Assembly: GCA_038049695.1 (NCBI GenBank)
Contig: CP142453.1
Coordinates: forward strand, 1,257,501 to 1,321,500
Direction: 5' to 3'
From: Cinnamomum chago
Taxonomy: Eukaryota; Streptophyta; Magnoliopsida; Laurales; Lauraceae
Length of the DNA: 64,000 bases
The notes beneath the pieces are model-generated. The model saw only the letters and a list, made by a program, of their open reading frames with translations, did no database searches and had not been told where the DNA came from. Both the position numbers and the translations under genes were made by a program. Shown here one piece after another: positions 25,262-38,082 of this stretch (position 1 is its first letter; every line of letters starts with the position of its first letter).

Positions 25262-26353
25262 GGGTGTGTTTGTTTACATGCATTCCTGACAGGAATTCAG
25301 GCTGCTTGGGATTTCTGAATTCCTGTCGGTAAATGCTCTGTTTGATTGAGTTTGAAGTCAAGATAACTGATATCCTGGCATTCAGGAAGCAGCTATAGAT
25401 GGGATTTTGGAATGCTAGCATAGAGAGGAGCATTTGAGAATTCCCATCTGAGCATTCATTCCGACGAGAAGGCCTCTTTCCCAACGGTCATCTACAAGCC
25501 CAAATCCACAACCGTTTTTTTGTGATTTTCTTCCCTGGTAAGCCTTTCCTCTTTCTCCTTCATCCTCTGTTTTCTATATTTTGTCTGCTTCCTCAATCTT
25601 CCATCACCATAAGAAGGACAGTGAAGGGTCGGGGACTGTGAATAAGCTGATTGTGAGGGTTTAACGGAAGGCGGAGACTAATTACTCACTGAGTATTTTG
25701 GATAGGAAGGTCATTCTTGTGCGATCTGATCCGAATGATGAGTTTCTGGTGTATATTGTAGTACTTTACCATATGGGGTTTCAAAAGATTTGATTTCTAA
25801 ATATGGGTCTCTCTCTCCCGGCATGGGTTTTTCAGTCCTCTATCTGGGGTTTTAGTCCAGAAAGGGAGAGACAAGTAAAAGAGGGTCTCTGTAGAGAAAA
25901 ACAAAAATAAAGAAAGAAAGAAAATAAAATAAATGGAAAGCGAAACAGAGAGGGTTAATTGCATTGTCACCAGCATTGAGGTCACAGAAGTGCACAAACT
26001 GTTGTCTTCGGCATTAATAAAATAACCAGCATCTGCAAGGCATTTCACTTTGGTACCCACTGGTAAAATAATTAGATTTTTTATTTAATGTTCTCAATTT
26101 AATTTATTTAAATTAAATTTATATTTTCACCAATTTTTTTAGTATCGAATTTAACAAAAGAATCTTTAAGTTATCAAACAATGCATTTAGAGAATTCAGG
26201 GTGAATTGAATTCTCAGGCATGAAACTACAAGATGAACCAAACAGGGAATTGGAATTCAGGCAAAGTTTACCAGGATTCTGAATTCCAGCATTCCCAATT
26301 CTCCAAATTCCAGCAGATATGTATTCTCCAAATTCTTGTAACCAAACGGACCC
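25262..26353. mobile_element. PIF/Harbinger (Tourist-like) non-autonomous element 2
   Basis: Ends GGGTGTGTTTGTTTAC and GTAACCAAACGGACCC are inverted, flanked by TTA (25259-25261 and 26354-26356). The left TTA is also the right duplication of element 1, so the two abut. It has the same GAATTC-rich subterminal pattern and a 1092-bp body with no transposase. Confidence 0.85.
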
Positions 26354-26356
26354 TTA

Positions 26357-28297
26357 CTGCAAGGCCACTCATCTTTCAACGGCCCTGATCGGACAAAAAT
26401 TGGTTTCAACGTTGGAAGAATTACTGCTATCTGTTGGTCCGTGTCATTGATTTAGATGGGCAGAAGTCTCTGCAAATGTTACGTATACTATTCTAAGTTT
26501 CTAATCCAATGAGTGGAGGACGACTATTCTGTATAGTCCCCACTGCTTTAATTGGTTTCTAAGTTTTACACATATGATTCATGTGTCTCTCTGACTATGA
26601 TCATGGGCTCCTCACATTGCTTTTGATGGCCCAGTGCCAATACAGAATGTCACAGCTTGATCAGTATAAGAAGCAGTTGAATGATAGTTTCTTTTTGGTA
26701 GTTAAGATGATTACACATAAAAAACCATTGGGGGCTTTTGCAATTGAAAAGGTCACTTTTTTGGGGGCGCACTTCTCTTTTGGGGTTTTTTTTTTTTTTT
26801 TTTTTTTTTTCCTGTGAGTGTTGATGAGGTGAAGAAGAACAGATACTGATGCTGGATAAAGTGAAATGGTGAGATGATTACAGTGAGAGTGAGGTAATGG
26901 GATCTCTCCTGTGATATGATGGACCTTCCACCCAAAACGTGGGGGCAGCTGTTTAATGACACTGCCCACCTCTTTACCCAAAAGAAAGAAGAGCATCCAT
27001 CCAGTTGGATATTATCCTGGATTGCCTTCGCCCATTTCGGAAGTCAAGTTGTTCTCTAAAATCCTTGTCCATATTCGTTTTGTGGTCCATTCCAAGGCTG
27101 CCATGTGTGGTTAAAATAACAATTTGGGTTCAAAAAATGTGGGCACCCTTTATTGGTCCCATTGGTGGATGGTCCCAGAAGTAAGAATTTGGACTCGAAC
27201 TAAAAAGTTTAAATGCTTTTTTTCTATTTTTTGGGTTATCTAGCTATAGGGATCTGGGTTGTAAACATTGGGCAAGGTGTAACGCCAAATTACTGTCAGA
27301 GACAACAGAAGCATGGCTCGTGCTATATGACTATGAGTCTCTTGTGAGGATTTAGCATAGTCTCTTGTGAGGATTTAGGGCTATATATTAGGTATTTCTC
27401 ACAACTCAAACAGATACGCATCATCTCTTACAAATAAATACGCATCATCTCTTAAGTTTTGAATTAGATATCTAATTGAGATAAATCTCCTCTAGAGATT
27501 TATTGAAGGGTTGTGTTGTGCTGATAAGTTATCTACAGAGCAAGATTCTTCTGCATCCTTTGTAGAAAATTTAATGAGTCAAGCGCAAGTTTGAATCAGT
27601 TGCAATAGACAGTATGAAGTCGTTAAAGTATAAAACGACACAAAGTAACTTCAGTCATTAAGTTGACGATATTTTTGAGATGAAATCTGAAATTTTTTGC
27701 AATTACGAGATTCATAGTACTTGATTGTTGATCAAGTTCGAATCCGTGATTTTTTATTCAATTTGGATTTTTCCCGTTAAATCTTGTGTCCATGTGGTTG
27801 TGTGTGCTTTTTAAATTTATTTTTCGACTTATTGAATGGACAAATCTAAAAATTTTGGATCCTAAACTTTCACAAAGGCAGTAGACCAGAGGGAAGCTCA
27901 TGTACGCTTCTTGGTCTCGATACCGTTGGAAGAATCACGAATTGTTTTGGCATCATCACGAGCATCACATGAGACCGATTTGGACTTTGCCACTTCTTAT
28001 GAAGTGTCCCGAGTCGCGATCCTCATAGCTCCATGCAATCTAATTGTACTTTTTTAACCTTTTTGTTAGAAAACCTAATTGTACATTGATGATGGTGATG
28101 GTTTCACTTGGAGGCCTGGAGACTTGGAGATTCTAGACTTTCTCTTATCTATCGCATGGTTTAAAAACTTGTTTTCCTTCTTACTAGTTAAAGCCAGGTT
28201 GGATTGTTGGGTCACACCTCAGCATCAAGTGAGACCTTAATTATTTAGAATCTTGCTCTTGTTCCCATATTTAGAATCTTGCTCTTGTTCCCACATA
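26357..28297. other. Intergenic; possible decayed elements only
   Basis: No gene recognised. A T-run of about 24 lies at 26787-26810. AGTCTCTTGTGAGGATTTAG is doubled around 27330-27380 and TACGCATCATCTCTTA around 27415-27455, perhaps part of a decayed LTR, but no TG...CA pair or primer-binding site was found. ATTTAGAATCTTGCTCTTG is doubled at about 28245-28293, just before the next element. Confidence 0.4.
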
Positions 28298-29323
28298 GTG
28301 CTTGTTTGGAATATTTTTACTCTATTTATGATAGATCCATACAAATTGAGCCATTAAAAGAAGAGCCATAAAAAATAAAAATAAAAAACAAGAATCAAAA
28401 GGAGTGTTTGTAATGCAAAGATATATGTTAAATATAATTTTTTATATCAATGGTTGAAAGTTTTTTACAAATTTCTCAAGATCCACAACATGTCAAGCCT
28501 TGAAAACTGACGCCATCACCATGTTTAGCCTTTCACGTTTAGCCTTCCAAAAAAATCTAACAATTTGAATCCTATGTTTGGGGTATGCATAATCCATAAA
28601 ATAATATCAAATGGTTCACGTTTTGTACTCGTATATAGAGATTAGTGATGATGGGTCCAATAGCTAAAATTTGGCCCAATATCTGGACTTTGTCTTAAGA
28701 GCAATTTTAATAGTTTGGGTCATGATTTACTATCCTATAAATTTAAAAAATAGAAAAACATACCTACTCATGGACAAATCCAAAATTGAGCATGATAGAT
28801 CAATGGTTGATATTATTTTTCAAATTTCTTGAGATCTACATGGTATTAAGTCTTGAAAATTGTTCACGTAGCTGCTTTAAGCCTTCCAAAGAGATCTAAC
28901 GGTTTGAATCTTTTGTTTGGAGTCCATATATTTCAAAAAATTGCATACAATGGCTTACTTTTTTGTACATATATTGAGATTGGTGATGATCCAACAATTG
29001 AAATTTGGTGTCATGACCGTATTTGATCTCGTTAACATTTTCAATAGTTTAGATCTTGACTGATACTCTTAGGTTTTGAAAAAAAATTAAAAAATCGGAC
29101 TAGGCATTGTTTAGCCAAATTCACTATTCACCTGCCTTTAATTTTTTCCAAATACTTTCTACATGCATTCAATGGTGGGCTTTAGGAAAAAAATGCATTA
29201 CATCTACTTCTCTACACTATTTAGAGGGTAAAACACGCTGTCAAATACCTCTATTCTCAAAATCTATACCCACTTCAAAGATTTAGAGAAATAGAGGCAA
29301 AAATATTAATGCCAAACAGAGGC
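28298..29323. mobile_element. Tourist-like element with internal tandem duplication
   Basis: Ends GTGCTTGTTTGGAATA and TAATGCCAAACAGAGGC are inverted and flanked by ATA on both sides (28295-28297, 29324-29326), not the usual TTA. Inside, about 300 bp is present twice in direct order with strong divergence (about 28435-28745 and 28790-29080; shared words include ATGGTTGA, TTTCT(C/T)(A/G)AGAT, GCCTTCCAAA). No transposase. Confidence 0.55.
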
Positions 29324-29326
29324 ATA

Positions 29327-30559
29327 GTCATCCAAAATAGAGCCATAAAAAAAAAAAAAAAAAAAGGAAAGGCTCGGCAATAGAGCCTTTCATTTTAAGA
29401 GGAGTTGCTTTTACTTCTCTAGAGTGGATTGAGGGCAAAATTTTTATTTTTCAAATATCTACTCTTTTTAGACATTTAGACAAATAAATATTGAATATAG
29501 AGATGGCAAGCTTGGGCCGAGTCAAATGAGTTTTGCAGAATGCTCTTATATCCAAATTGCCTTTGGTGTTTCAGTTTACAATACTTTAAACAGTGGAATG
29601 TGTCACCTGGCACAGACTGAAACTAAAAAATTTGTCTAGTTTTCCCATTTGTACAAGTTTTTCTCCAATTATAGTAGAAAGTTCAAGCAAATTGATCACC
29701 AGAACATGAGACGTGTGATTCAGTTCGTTCTTTTGTATATATTACATGTATATCATTCAAGTTTTTTTTTTTCTTTAAATCATGCAATCAATATGGGATT
29801 TAAGTGGCAGCCCACATTAATTTATTTATATGGTGGCATTAAGAATTTTTGGTGTATTGTCCTCGACATATCCAGATTTGATTTTAATCCAACATGTGGG
29901 CTTAGTTATAGTTGATAGGGCTGTAGAGGATACAAGAGAACTAGCTTGAGGATCAAATTGGATTTAAATGATGGGTCCCACTAGTGTTTTATGGGTTTTA
30001 ACCGATAAATCTAAATTCTTATATATGAGAGTGACTGATTTCAGTTGAGAAATCAGTTCAAATTGTTTTGCCTGAGGGTCAGTTTATTTTAACTCCTCCA
30101 AGATAGCGTTTTAACTTACGTGCTGATAAAATCTTAACTCTTATGGAATATAATAATTAAAATCTTCTTTGATTCACCCTCGTCGTCTCTCAAAAAAACA
30201 TGAAACGCTTATTCCCTCGACGTCTTTCGGTATCTTGCAAACATGAAACGCTTCTTCACAAATCAAAATTACTGAAATATTGCACCACGCATAAATCGAT
30301 CAATCTCCTTAAATCTTATTAAATACAATTAATCAAATCTCCCCCACCCATGCTCAACGCCTCTCAATCCTTTTAGAACATGGAACGATGATGATTTTGG
30401 AGATACATGCTCCTGTAGGAAGGGTGTTACAATTCCATTTACTACTTCTTTATTTACGTTTGTTTTTACAATATTAATAGTGTCCCATTAATCATCATCG
30501 TCGTTGTCATCATCATTCAGATATTTGAGGACAATGATGCAATTTGGAGCCCTAAAAGT
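29327..30559. other. Intergenic, nothing recognised
   Basis: AT-rich DNA with an A-run at 29348-29366. No gene, RNA or clear terminal repeats were seen. Confidence 0.45.
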
Positions 30560-30573
30560 ACTAAATGATACTT

Positions 30574-30607
<34 letters not shown>

Positions 30608-30708
30608 ACACCTAGAGAATAGACTAAACTCCCTGAATACAACCCAAAAGCCTAGGTAACTTTTAGGTGCTCAGTGGAGTCTCTATAAGCCACAGCACTA
30701 AATGATAC
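30560..30708 (-). mobile_element. Short retroposon with 12-bp target duplication
   Basis: The insert 30572-30696 is flanked by the perfect repeat ACTAAATGATAC (30560-30571 and 30697-30708). On the minus strand it ends in an A-run of about 20 (T-run at about 30584-30603), so it moved through a polyadenylated RNA. Only about 93 bp of unique sequence remains. No clear pol III boxes were found, so it may be a SINE 3' part or a truncated retrocopy. Confidence 0.75.
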
Positions 30709-31139
30709 CTTTTCATTCTAATGTAATTTGAGGGTGGATTGTTGCTTTTTAATTTATGAGGATTTTATCCAAAAAATCCCTTAAGACTTGTCATAAGTCA
30801 AAAGCACCATCAGCTTCTTATAAAGACCACAGTAGTCTCAAAGGCCTCGTTTGGTATTTTCTTTTTTGCTTTTAGCGCTGAGCGGGGATATCGTAGCTCA
30901 TTCTAAGTAAATGAGCGAGGATATCCCCATTCGTCGTTCATTACAACTTAAAGACCATCGAACTCCCTTTTCCCCTTTGCCTTTTCTGGTATCCGGACGA
31001 ATCTCTCTGCAACCCTTCTTCCACATTTTGTGTGATGTTTTGATATTCTAATGTAGGAAAGTAACATGTCTCAAACTGTAAAGAGAGACGACACATGTTC
31101 AGAGATGTCATAATTCACCAATGAGTAGTGTTTTGCATG

Positions 31140-33663
31140 TCCACTCCCGCAGAACATGCAAGAGACCACTCCCCATATCTCTCCTTTCCCCCTTCACCAT
31201 ACCCCCCAAACCGCCAGAACGGAGCCCGTATTGGCCGAAAACCCCGACGAATATTGCGGCAAGCGTTGTTACTCCACCTTTGTTCCCCCATACAACTCCT
31301 GGACCCACTATGGAGCCACCGTCCAATACAGGACACTCTAACATTTCTATGGAGATAGAGAAAAGTCCTGCCCCTCGCTCTTTCTGGGCAGCCCTATGCC
31401 CATCTCTGACTTCAGCTATACAAACTCTGGGGTCCAGCATCCGCTACTAGCTGGACATTTCCCAGCTCACTGTTAAGGATTCAACACCCGTCATTCTCCT
31501 ACAGGAGTCTCTCTTGGAGGAAAATCGGCGCAGCCTTCACAACACCCTTATTGGCCAATTCTTGGACCGACTGGTTCCGACCAGAATCCTTACTCAACGT
31601 CTCCCGGCCCTAGGGAAACTACAAGGTGGTCTGGAGGTTCTTGAACTCCCAAAGGGTTTCTTTCTTTTCAAGTTTACATCTGTGGAAGACCTTTGCAGGG
31701 CCCGTGAGGGCTCCCCTTGGACGGTTGTCGATTCTCCTTTGGCGGTTACAGCTTGGGTTCTGAACTTTGACCTTCAACAGGCATTCCTGGGCTCTGGACC
31801 CTTATGGATCCGGCTTCCAGGACTGCCGCTCGATTTCTGGAGCGACCAAGTTCCGAGACGAATAGCAGCTCCTCTGGCACCTTCATTCGAATGGATCAAG
31901 TTACTTCAAACTTGGGCCGCCTGGGGAAGAAGGCCACGACTGCACGAATCCTGGTTGATACTGATTTGCAAATCCCTTCGGTTAAGGAAGTCCTAATCAA
32001 AGTGGGCTCAAAGTCGAGATTATAGCCGGTTATTTACGATAACCCACCTCGGGAATGCGAAGCATGTGGACGCCTACAGCTGAACTCCCCACCTTGTATC
32101 TTCTGCAACCATGAGACTCCTCGGGCAACAACAACACTTCCTAACAATAAGGGGAAGGCAAAGGCAACCCCACCAGGCCCAGACCTAGAGTCTCAATCTG
32201 ATTATCCCATTCCTTCATCAAATGGAGAATGGCAGGAGGTTACTCGACGGAGAAGGGGAAGGAGATCACTAACGGGCCCGGACCTCCAGCGGGCCAAACC
32301 CGGAACCGATCCAGGTCCAGAGACTACCCATCAACCACTCATCCCATCAACTGACTCAACTGGTCCTGCTATTGGAGCACGTGGCAACAAACTTTTGCAC
32401 AAACCCACTCACATTTTACAACAGCGACATGCACAAGATAACAGCCATGCAGGGACCTCTTCATCTTCAGCAGCAAACCCAAGACACACATTACCAAGCC
32501 ACCCCAATCATTTTGACGTCCATTCAGACATTTCCCCCCAAGCTAGAGCGGGGCACCCAATGTTCGAAACTCAAATGATTGACACTTATCCTACAAATGA
32601 CCACTTCATATCTGACTCTAGCCTCCCACCGCACTGTCACCCCAACCAAGAGCACACTTCAGAGCCCACTTCAGATGCAGCCGCAATACACAGGTACCAA
32701 ATCCTCCAGGATCCATCACAACACTCAGACATCGCCTATCAAACCAAACCAAACATGCAACCCCCCCCCCCCCATACTAATATTCTCCCATTCCCTTAAA
32801 CCTCTCCTCTGTCCCTGCCATCCCCCTCCCCAAACCCTCAACATGTATCCCCTCCCACTTCGCCCCAGGCGAATCCTACCACGCCCACAACGTCAGACTC
32901 CAGTAAACTGGCAAAACCGACCACTGCAAACTCCTTCACCCTTCACCCTGTCAACCCAGAGCTTCTCAAACAACCCACTCCTAGCACCCTATCCATACCA
33001 CTCCCCCCCCCCCCCCCCCCCCACACACCTAGTCATTCCAACCAGACCTCACACCCTTACCTCCACACCCTCCCCACCTGGTTCTGAACGTCCCAGTCAT
33101 CAACCCATCCCACCCCTCTCCAACCCAACCCCAACTTCAACTGTCTAACTGCCCCCCTCCCATAACCAACCTCAACCAGTCCTCTTTTAGAACCAGGTGC
33201 CACACGGTCTCCATCTCAATCCTTTCAACCATTGGCAGTGGATACCAGCTTGGAAATGTCCATTGTCGGGGGCACTATGGACTCCTCTTCAACCTCTGGT
33301 TTCTGCTACCCTCTACAACCCGCCAGTCCAACCACCTTTGGTTCCTCCTGCACTTGGATTCTGGATCCCATTCCAGGCCAACTTGCTCTGTCGTCATCTC
33401 CTCCCCCCACCCTCTTTCCGGGAGGTCAGGTCGAAGGAAACATATTGGACACACTCAACTTGGCAAAGGAAGTGACCCCACAAAGTTTGGCAACTAGAAA
33501 TCAACCCACCCCAACCGGGGTCGAAGTAAATATGGAGTGGCCCCTCCTCCCGAACTTTCTCAACGAAACCATGCTGCTTGGTACTGGAATGCTACAGGAT
33601 GTTGTAAACAAGATGGCCACTCTTTCACCATGGCCAAATTCAAGGTCTCAAGACCAGATTTGA
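31140..33663 (+). pseudogene. LINE ORF1 (DUF4283 RNA-binding gag-like protein), broken
   Basis: Reading begins in the frame of 31121-31450 (SFWAALCPSLTSAIQTLGS), continues after an in-frame TAG at 31448-31450 and gives a DUF4283-like block at about 31514-31850 (GFFLFKFTS, WIRLPGLPLDFWS). It then shifts frame, with another TAG at 32023-32025, into a Cys-rich segment (ECEACGRLQ, CIFCNHETP) in the place of the usual zinc knuckle, and a Pro/Ser-rich tail. Poly(C) runs near 32760-32773 and 33002-33022 coincide with further frame changes. In active copies the product binds LINE RNA; this one cannot be made intact. Confidence 0.8.
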
Positions 33664-33777
33664 AGTTATAACTGACAATGAAGGGACTGAGCCTAGAGTC
33701 CTGGGACCTTCTCAAGCAATTCGTGAACATCCAGGAAGGTAAACAATTTATCCCTCTACCCTCTAAAATTGTTTTTT

Positions 33778-36700
33778 ATGACGACTCTGATTTGGAATGT
33801 ACGGGGGGCGAGGCGTAGACTCCTACACGGACTTCTGAACCACTTGGTGCATTCTCATAATCCTTCAATGGTGTTCCTGTTAGAAACGAAAGTTGAGCAA
33901 GTAACTAATAATCGTACCTTCAAGCTCCTCTCTCAGACTTTGCCTTCTCATATTGTTATCCCTGGTACGGGCCATAGTGGTGGTCTTTGGGCCTGCTGGG
34001 ATCCTCTGAGAGTGCATGCGGATCTGGTCCAATCTTCTTCTCAACACATAACACTTTATAGATCAGACCCCTTTAATAGGGGGACGTGTGTCATATTCAT
34101 AGCCATATATGCCTCCCCCAACTGGCTTACTTGTCGTAACTTGTGGGCGACTCTGACCCACTTCAAAACTAACCATTGTAACAATCACACCCAATCACAC
34201 CCCCTGGGTGTTTCTAAGTGATTTTAACTGCATCCTCAGCCCTCATGAACAGAGTGGGGGAGTGCCTATGGAACCATCCATGGTTGTCAGAGATTTTCAA
34301 CATTTTATCACTGATGCCGATTTGCATGATTTGGGATACGTTGGAAATCCCTACACCTGGTCTAACCTCCGTTCAGGATCTGCTAGAATCCTGGAACGCC
34401 TTGATCGTGGTCTGGCTAACTCGGCTTGGCTTCAAGCTTATGATGACTGGTTTATTCACCATCTTCCCTGGGTGGGTTCTGACCACAGTCATCTTCTTTT
34501 ATTTAAAGGCACTCCTCTGAATCACCCTAGAAGACCCTTCAGGTACGAGAACATGTGGCACTCTCACCCTCTATTTGACACATGGGTTAGGAGTCCTTGG
34601 CCAAGCCATGGCATCCCACTTTCGGAAAAACTGCATTATATGTCGTCGGCTCTATCGGTTTGGAACAAGTAGTCATTCGGAAATATTTTCCGAGAGTTGG
34701 ACAAACTTAAACGTTGCATTGCGGGCATCCAGAGGGTGGCAAACTACCATCACTCTTCCTTTCTGTATAATCTGGAGAAGGAACTCCAATCCAACTACGC
34801 TCTCAAAATCATTCCGATTGAGGACTTCTGGGCCCAGAGATCCAGAATCAACTGGTTGAGTCAGGGCGACTCCAACTCTCGTTTCTTCCATCTGGCGGCC
34901 AAAATATTTCACAGGAAAACTAAAATCTTCACCCTGCAAACTTACCTAGGCCACACCATCTCGAATAAAAAAGATCTGCTTACTCACTCTTTCCAAACCT
35001 TCTCTTCTTGGTTTACTACTCCTTCTCAAGTCCAGACCCCTGTCAACTTCACTATCCCTCAAAGCCTGGCCAAGTCCATCACCCATGCTAAGAACCTGAG
35101 TCTTATCAGTATCCATTCGCTCCATGAGATCCGCATGGCCGTTTTTTCTATTAATCCAAATAAAGCTCCCGGGCCGGATGGATTCAATGCTAAATTCTAT
35201 CAGTCATTCTAGGACTCCTTACAGCCAGACCTCCACCTCATGGTCTCAGACTTCTTCTCTCATGGAACCTTAGATCCCAAGTTGAATGAATCCACCCTCA
35301 TTCCAAAAAAAGATGGCCTTCTATCTCTTAAAGACTACAGACCTATCAGTCTGTGTAATGTGGCCTATAAATTTATCTCCAAAATTTTGGTTCACAGACC
35401 GAGACCCATCATTTCCCGAATCATCTTTGCCAATCAAGGGGCCTTTATCCAAGGTCGTCGCGCCTTGAACCATATAGTGGTGGCTAAAGAGATCGTTCAT
35501 GGGATGTCTAGACGCAAAGGGTCCAGAGCCTTGGTGGCGGTCAAGCTTGATGTTCAAAAGGCTTATGATACTATCAGTTGGTCATTCCTGGAAGCTTGTC
35601 TCAATAATCTGGGATTTCACCCAACCTTTGTAGCCAGGATTATGACATGTATTTCCTCCGTCCAATATAAAGTGAGGGTGAATGGGGAGTTCACTGGCCT
35701 CTTTACTCCTTCTCGCGGCCTTCGGCAGGGAAAACCCCTCTCGCCTTACCTTTACATTCTCTGCGCCGAGGCTCTAACTCGCTACACTTCTCAATTGAGC
35801 AACAACAACAGATTGTTGTACCCTAAAATTGCTCCAGGTGGCCAAAGAGTGGGTCTTCTTCAATTCGCGGATGATCTTCTCTTATTCCTGCACATTAACG
35901 AAAGATCCTCGAGTAACTTAAACCAAGCTTTACATCTCTTTGAAGAAGAAGCAGGCCAACGCATAAACAAAGATAAAAGCCAGCTCTTGTTCTTAACGAA
36001 CACCTTCCCATCCTTGGTTCGTCTAACAAGGGAGACTTTGCAGATTTTCATATCAGTCTCCTCCTTCGACTACCTTGGCACTCCTCTCACCCTGGGCAGA
36101 ACTCAACATACTACCTGGCAAAATACGCTAAAACGTGTTCGGAAGCGCATTGCAGGATGAAGAGGGTCTGCTGTCCCCAGCGGGCCGACGCATTCTTATC
36201 CAATCTGTCATCTCTGCTATCCCTATCTACTGGCTTGGTCACCTTTCTATTCCTAGCCAAGTTTTAAAGGAGCTGAACCGCACAAATGATGCTTTTCTTT
36301 GGTCTGGTACCCATTCTAGACAGGGGCTCCATCCTGTCGCCTGGGACAAAGTTACCAGACCCATCCATACTGGCGGCCTGGGCATCCGGGATGTGGCTAC
36401 CCAATCCGAAGCCCTACTCTCCCATTTAGTTTGGCGTTTTATTACCGAACCCAATTCCTACTGGTGCTCAGTTCTGTCCTAGAAATATCTTCGATTCAGC
36501 AACTTTAGAGATTGTAATCGCACTCCAAAAGACTCTTCCCTATGGAGGAGAATGCTCACTCTCAAGCACCATATATATGATCACTTTAGCTGGTCGGTTG
36601 GCAATGGAACTCAAATTAATGTTATTCATGACCGCTGGATCCCTGGACCGTTGTCTGATGGGCCCTTGTTTCTCAAGAAGCCTGATAACATACCTTCCCA

Positions 36701-37919
36701 CATTAGACATGTTTGTGACCTGATCATCCGAGATCAAAACAACAGTCTGTGCTGGGATAAACAACTCATAACTCATTGGTGCAACAGTGACTTGGTGGAG
36801 AATGTCTGCTCGATTCCTCTATGGCCGAAAAAAATGTCCCTTGTTGGAAGAATGAAAATGCCAGAAGATGCTCTATAAAAGCCCTTTATAATCACCTTAG
36901 ACCCCTTCAATTTGGGCCGAACCTCCCATGGCAGATCTTGTGGTCCCTTCCAATTCCCTCCAAGCACAAAATGTTTCTCTGGAAGTGCTTGCAGGACCGC
37001 CTTCTAACTCGGGATCGCCTGCACAAATTCTTTCCAGACATTAACCCCTTCTGTGTCCTTTGCCACCTTGAAAGGGAATCGGGCACGCACCTTTTCGCCA
37101 CTTGTGCTGCCACTGCTAATCTTCGCCAAACGCTTCATGACCGCTTGCAGTCCATATTCCTTTAGGACCAATTAATTCTTGGTTCTGGCTTCAACCTCAG
37201 GCGTCCTTGCAGATTCTAACCTGGTTCTGGTGGTATACCTGGAAAGCGAGAAATGCAATGATCTTCAAATCCGAACCGCTCCACCCCCTACCATCTTGCG
37301 GAAAATCCATCAGGCTTTGAATGGCTGGAACACGACACAAATGTTTCTTCGAGACAAGCACCTCAGTCAACTACCCCCGGAACAGTGGACACCTCCCCCT
37401 CAGGCTTTCCATAAACTTAACATTGATGGATCCTTTAACCATACCAGTGGCACTGCTGGAATTGGGGGGATTATCCAGAACCACCAGGGTATCCTCATCC
37501 AAGCTTTCGCGTCTACCACTATGGCCCGATCACCCCTGGAGGCTGAACTCCAAGCTCTTCTCAGGGGCATCCAAATGTGTGTTGAAAAGAATATCACAAA
37601 CGTCCTAATTGAAGGGGACTCGTTCATTATCTGGAATTCTTTAAATTTGGGTGAAGGGTACCCATGGACTCTCATGAAGATTTGGAGGAAAATCCAAACC
37701 ACCTTGGATAAGTTGCCTGGATGGAAGGCGACCCTTATCCGACGATCCACTAATAGGGTAGCAAACAGTCTTGCCAAGCTAGGTCCACCGATGGAAATGA
37801 CTTTCACTTCTTCCTTACCACTCCATATATGGTATACTTACTCAATGGAGATTTATGTGCAGGATATGCAAAGAGGGAGTAATGTGCATCATCTTCAGGA
37901 AGACCACATTTTGGAGTAG
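33778..37919 (+). pseudogene. LINE ORF2 (endonuclease, reverse transcriptase, RNase H), broken
   Basis: Start ATGACGACT at 33778. The endonuclease begins LIWNVRGARR; its DFN motif and SDHSHLLL follow after a frameshift near 34200. Reverse transcriptase spans about 34700-36100, with NKAPGPDGFN, DYRPISLCN, LDVQKAYD and the catalytic LQFADD at about 35857-35874. The usual GLRQGDPLSP box reads GLRQGKPLSP. Then come zf-RVT (PSKHKMFLWKCLQDRLLTRD, CVLCHLERESGTHLF) and RNase H at about 37410-37850 (NIDGS, EAELQAL, IEGDSF). In-frame TAG codons at 34670, 35210 and 36480 and frameshifts near 34200, 36130, 36850 and 37170 break it. Confidence 0.9.
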
Positions 37920-38082
37920 CAGTAAGAACAATGACTCCCCTCTTTCCTTTTGTCTTATGTTTTCTCTATTTTGGACCCAATGGTTGGGATATTTTGTAAC
38001 TCCAGGTTGTCCCTTGGTTTCAAGTCTCTTTTAATATAAAGTTCCAGTTCTAGCAAAAAAAAAAAAAAAAGTAGTGTTTTGC

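Larger units (their letters stand above)
31124..38082 (+). mobile_element. Full-length but inactive L1-type LINE inside the MULE
   Basis: The LINE spans about 31137-38070 and ends in an A-run (38055-38070). It is flanked by AGTAGTGTTTTGC, 13 bp counting the A shared with the tail (31124-31136 and about 38070-38082). Gene order is ORF1 (DUF4283-like gag), then endonuclease, reverse transcriptase, zf-RVT and RNase H in ORF2, the usual plant L1 layout. The length of about 6.9 kb suggests a complete copy. Several frameshifts and in-frame stops make it inactive. Confidence 0.93.

Noticed and set aside
27240-27560. Possible solo LTR with short internal duplications
   Set aside because: No matching second LTR, primer-binding site or target duplication could be found by eye, so it is only mentioned in the region note.
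31108-31440. Minus-strand ORF of 110 codons at the LINE 5' end
   Set aside because: Antisense of LINE ORF1, with no motifs of its own.
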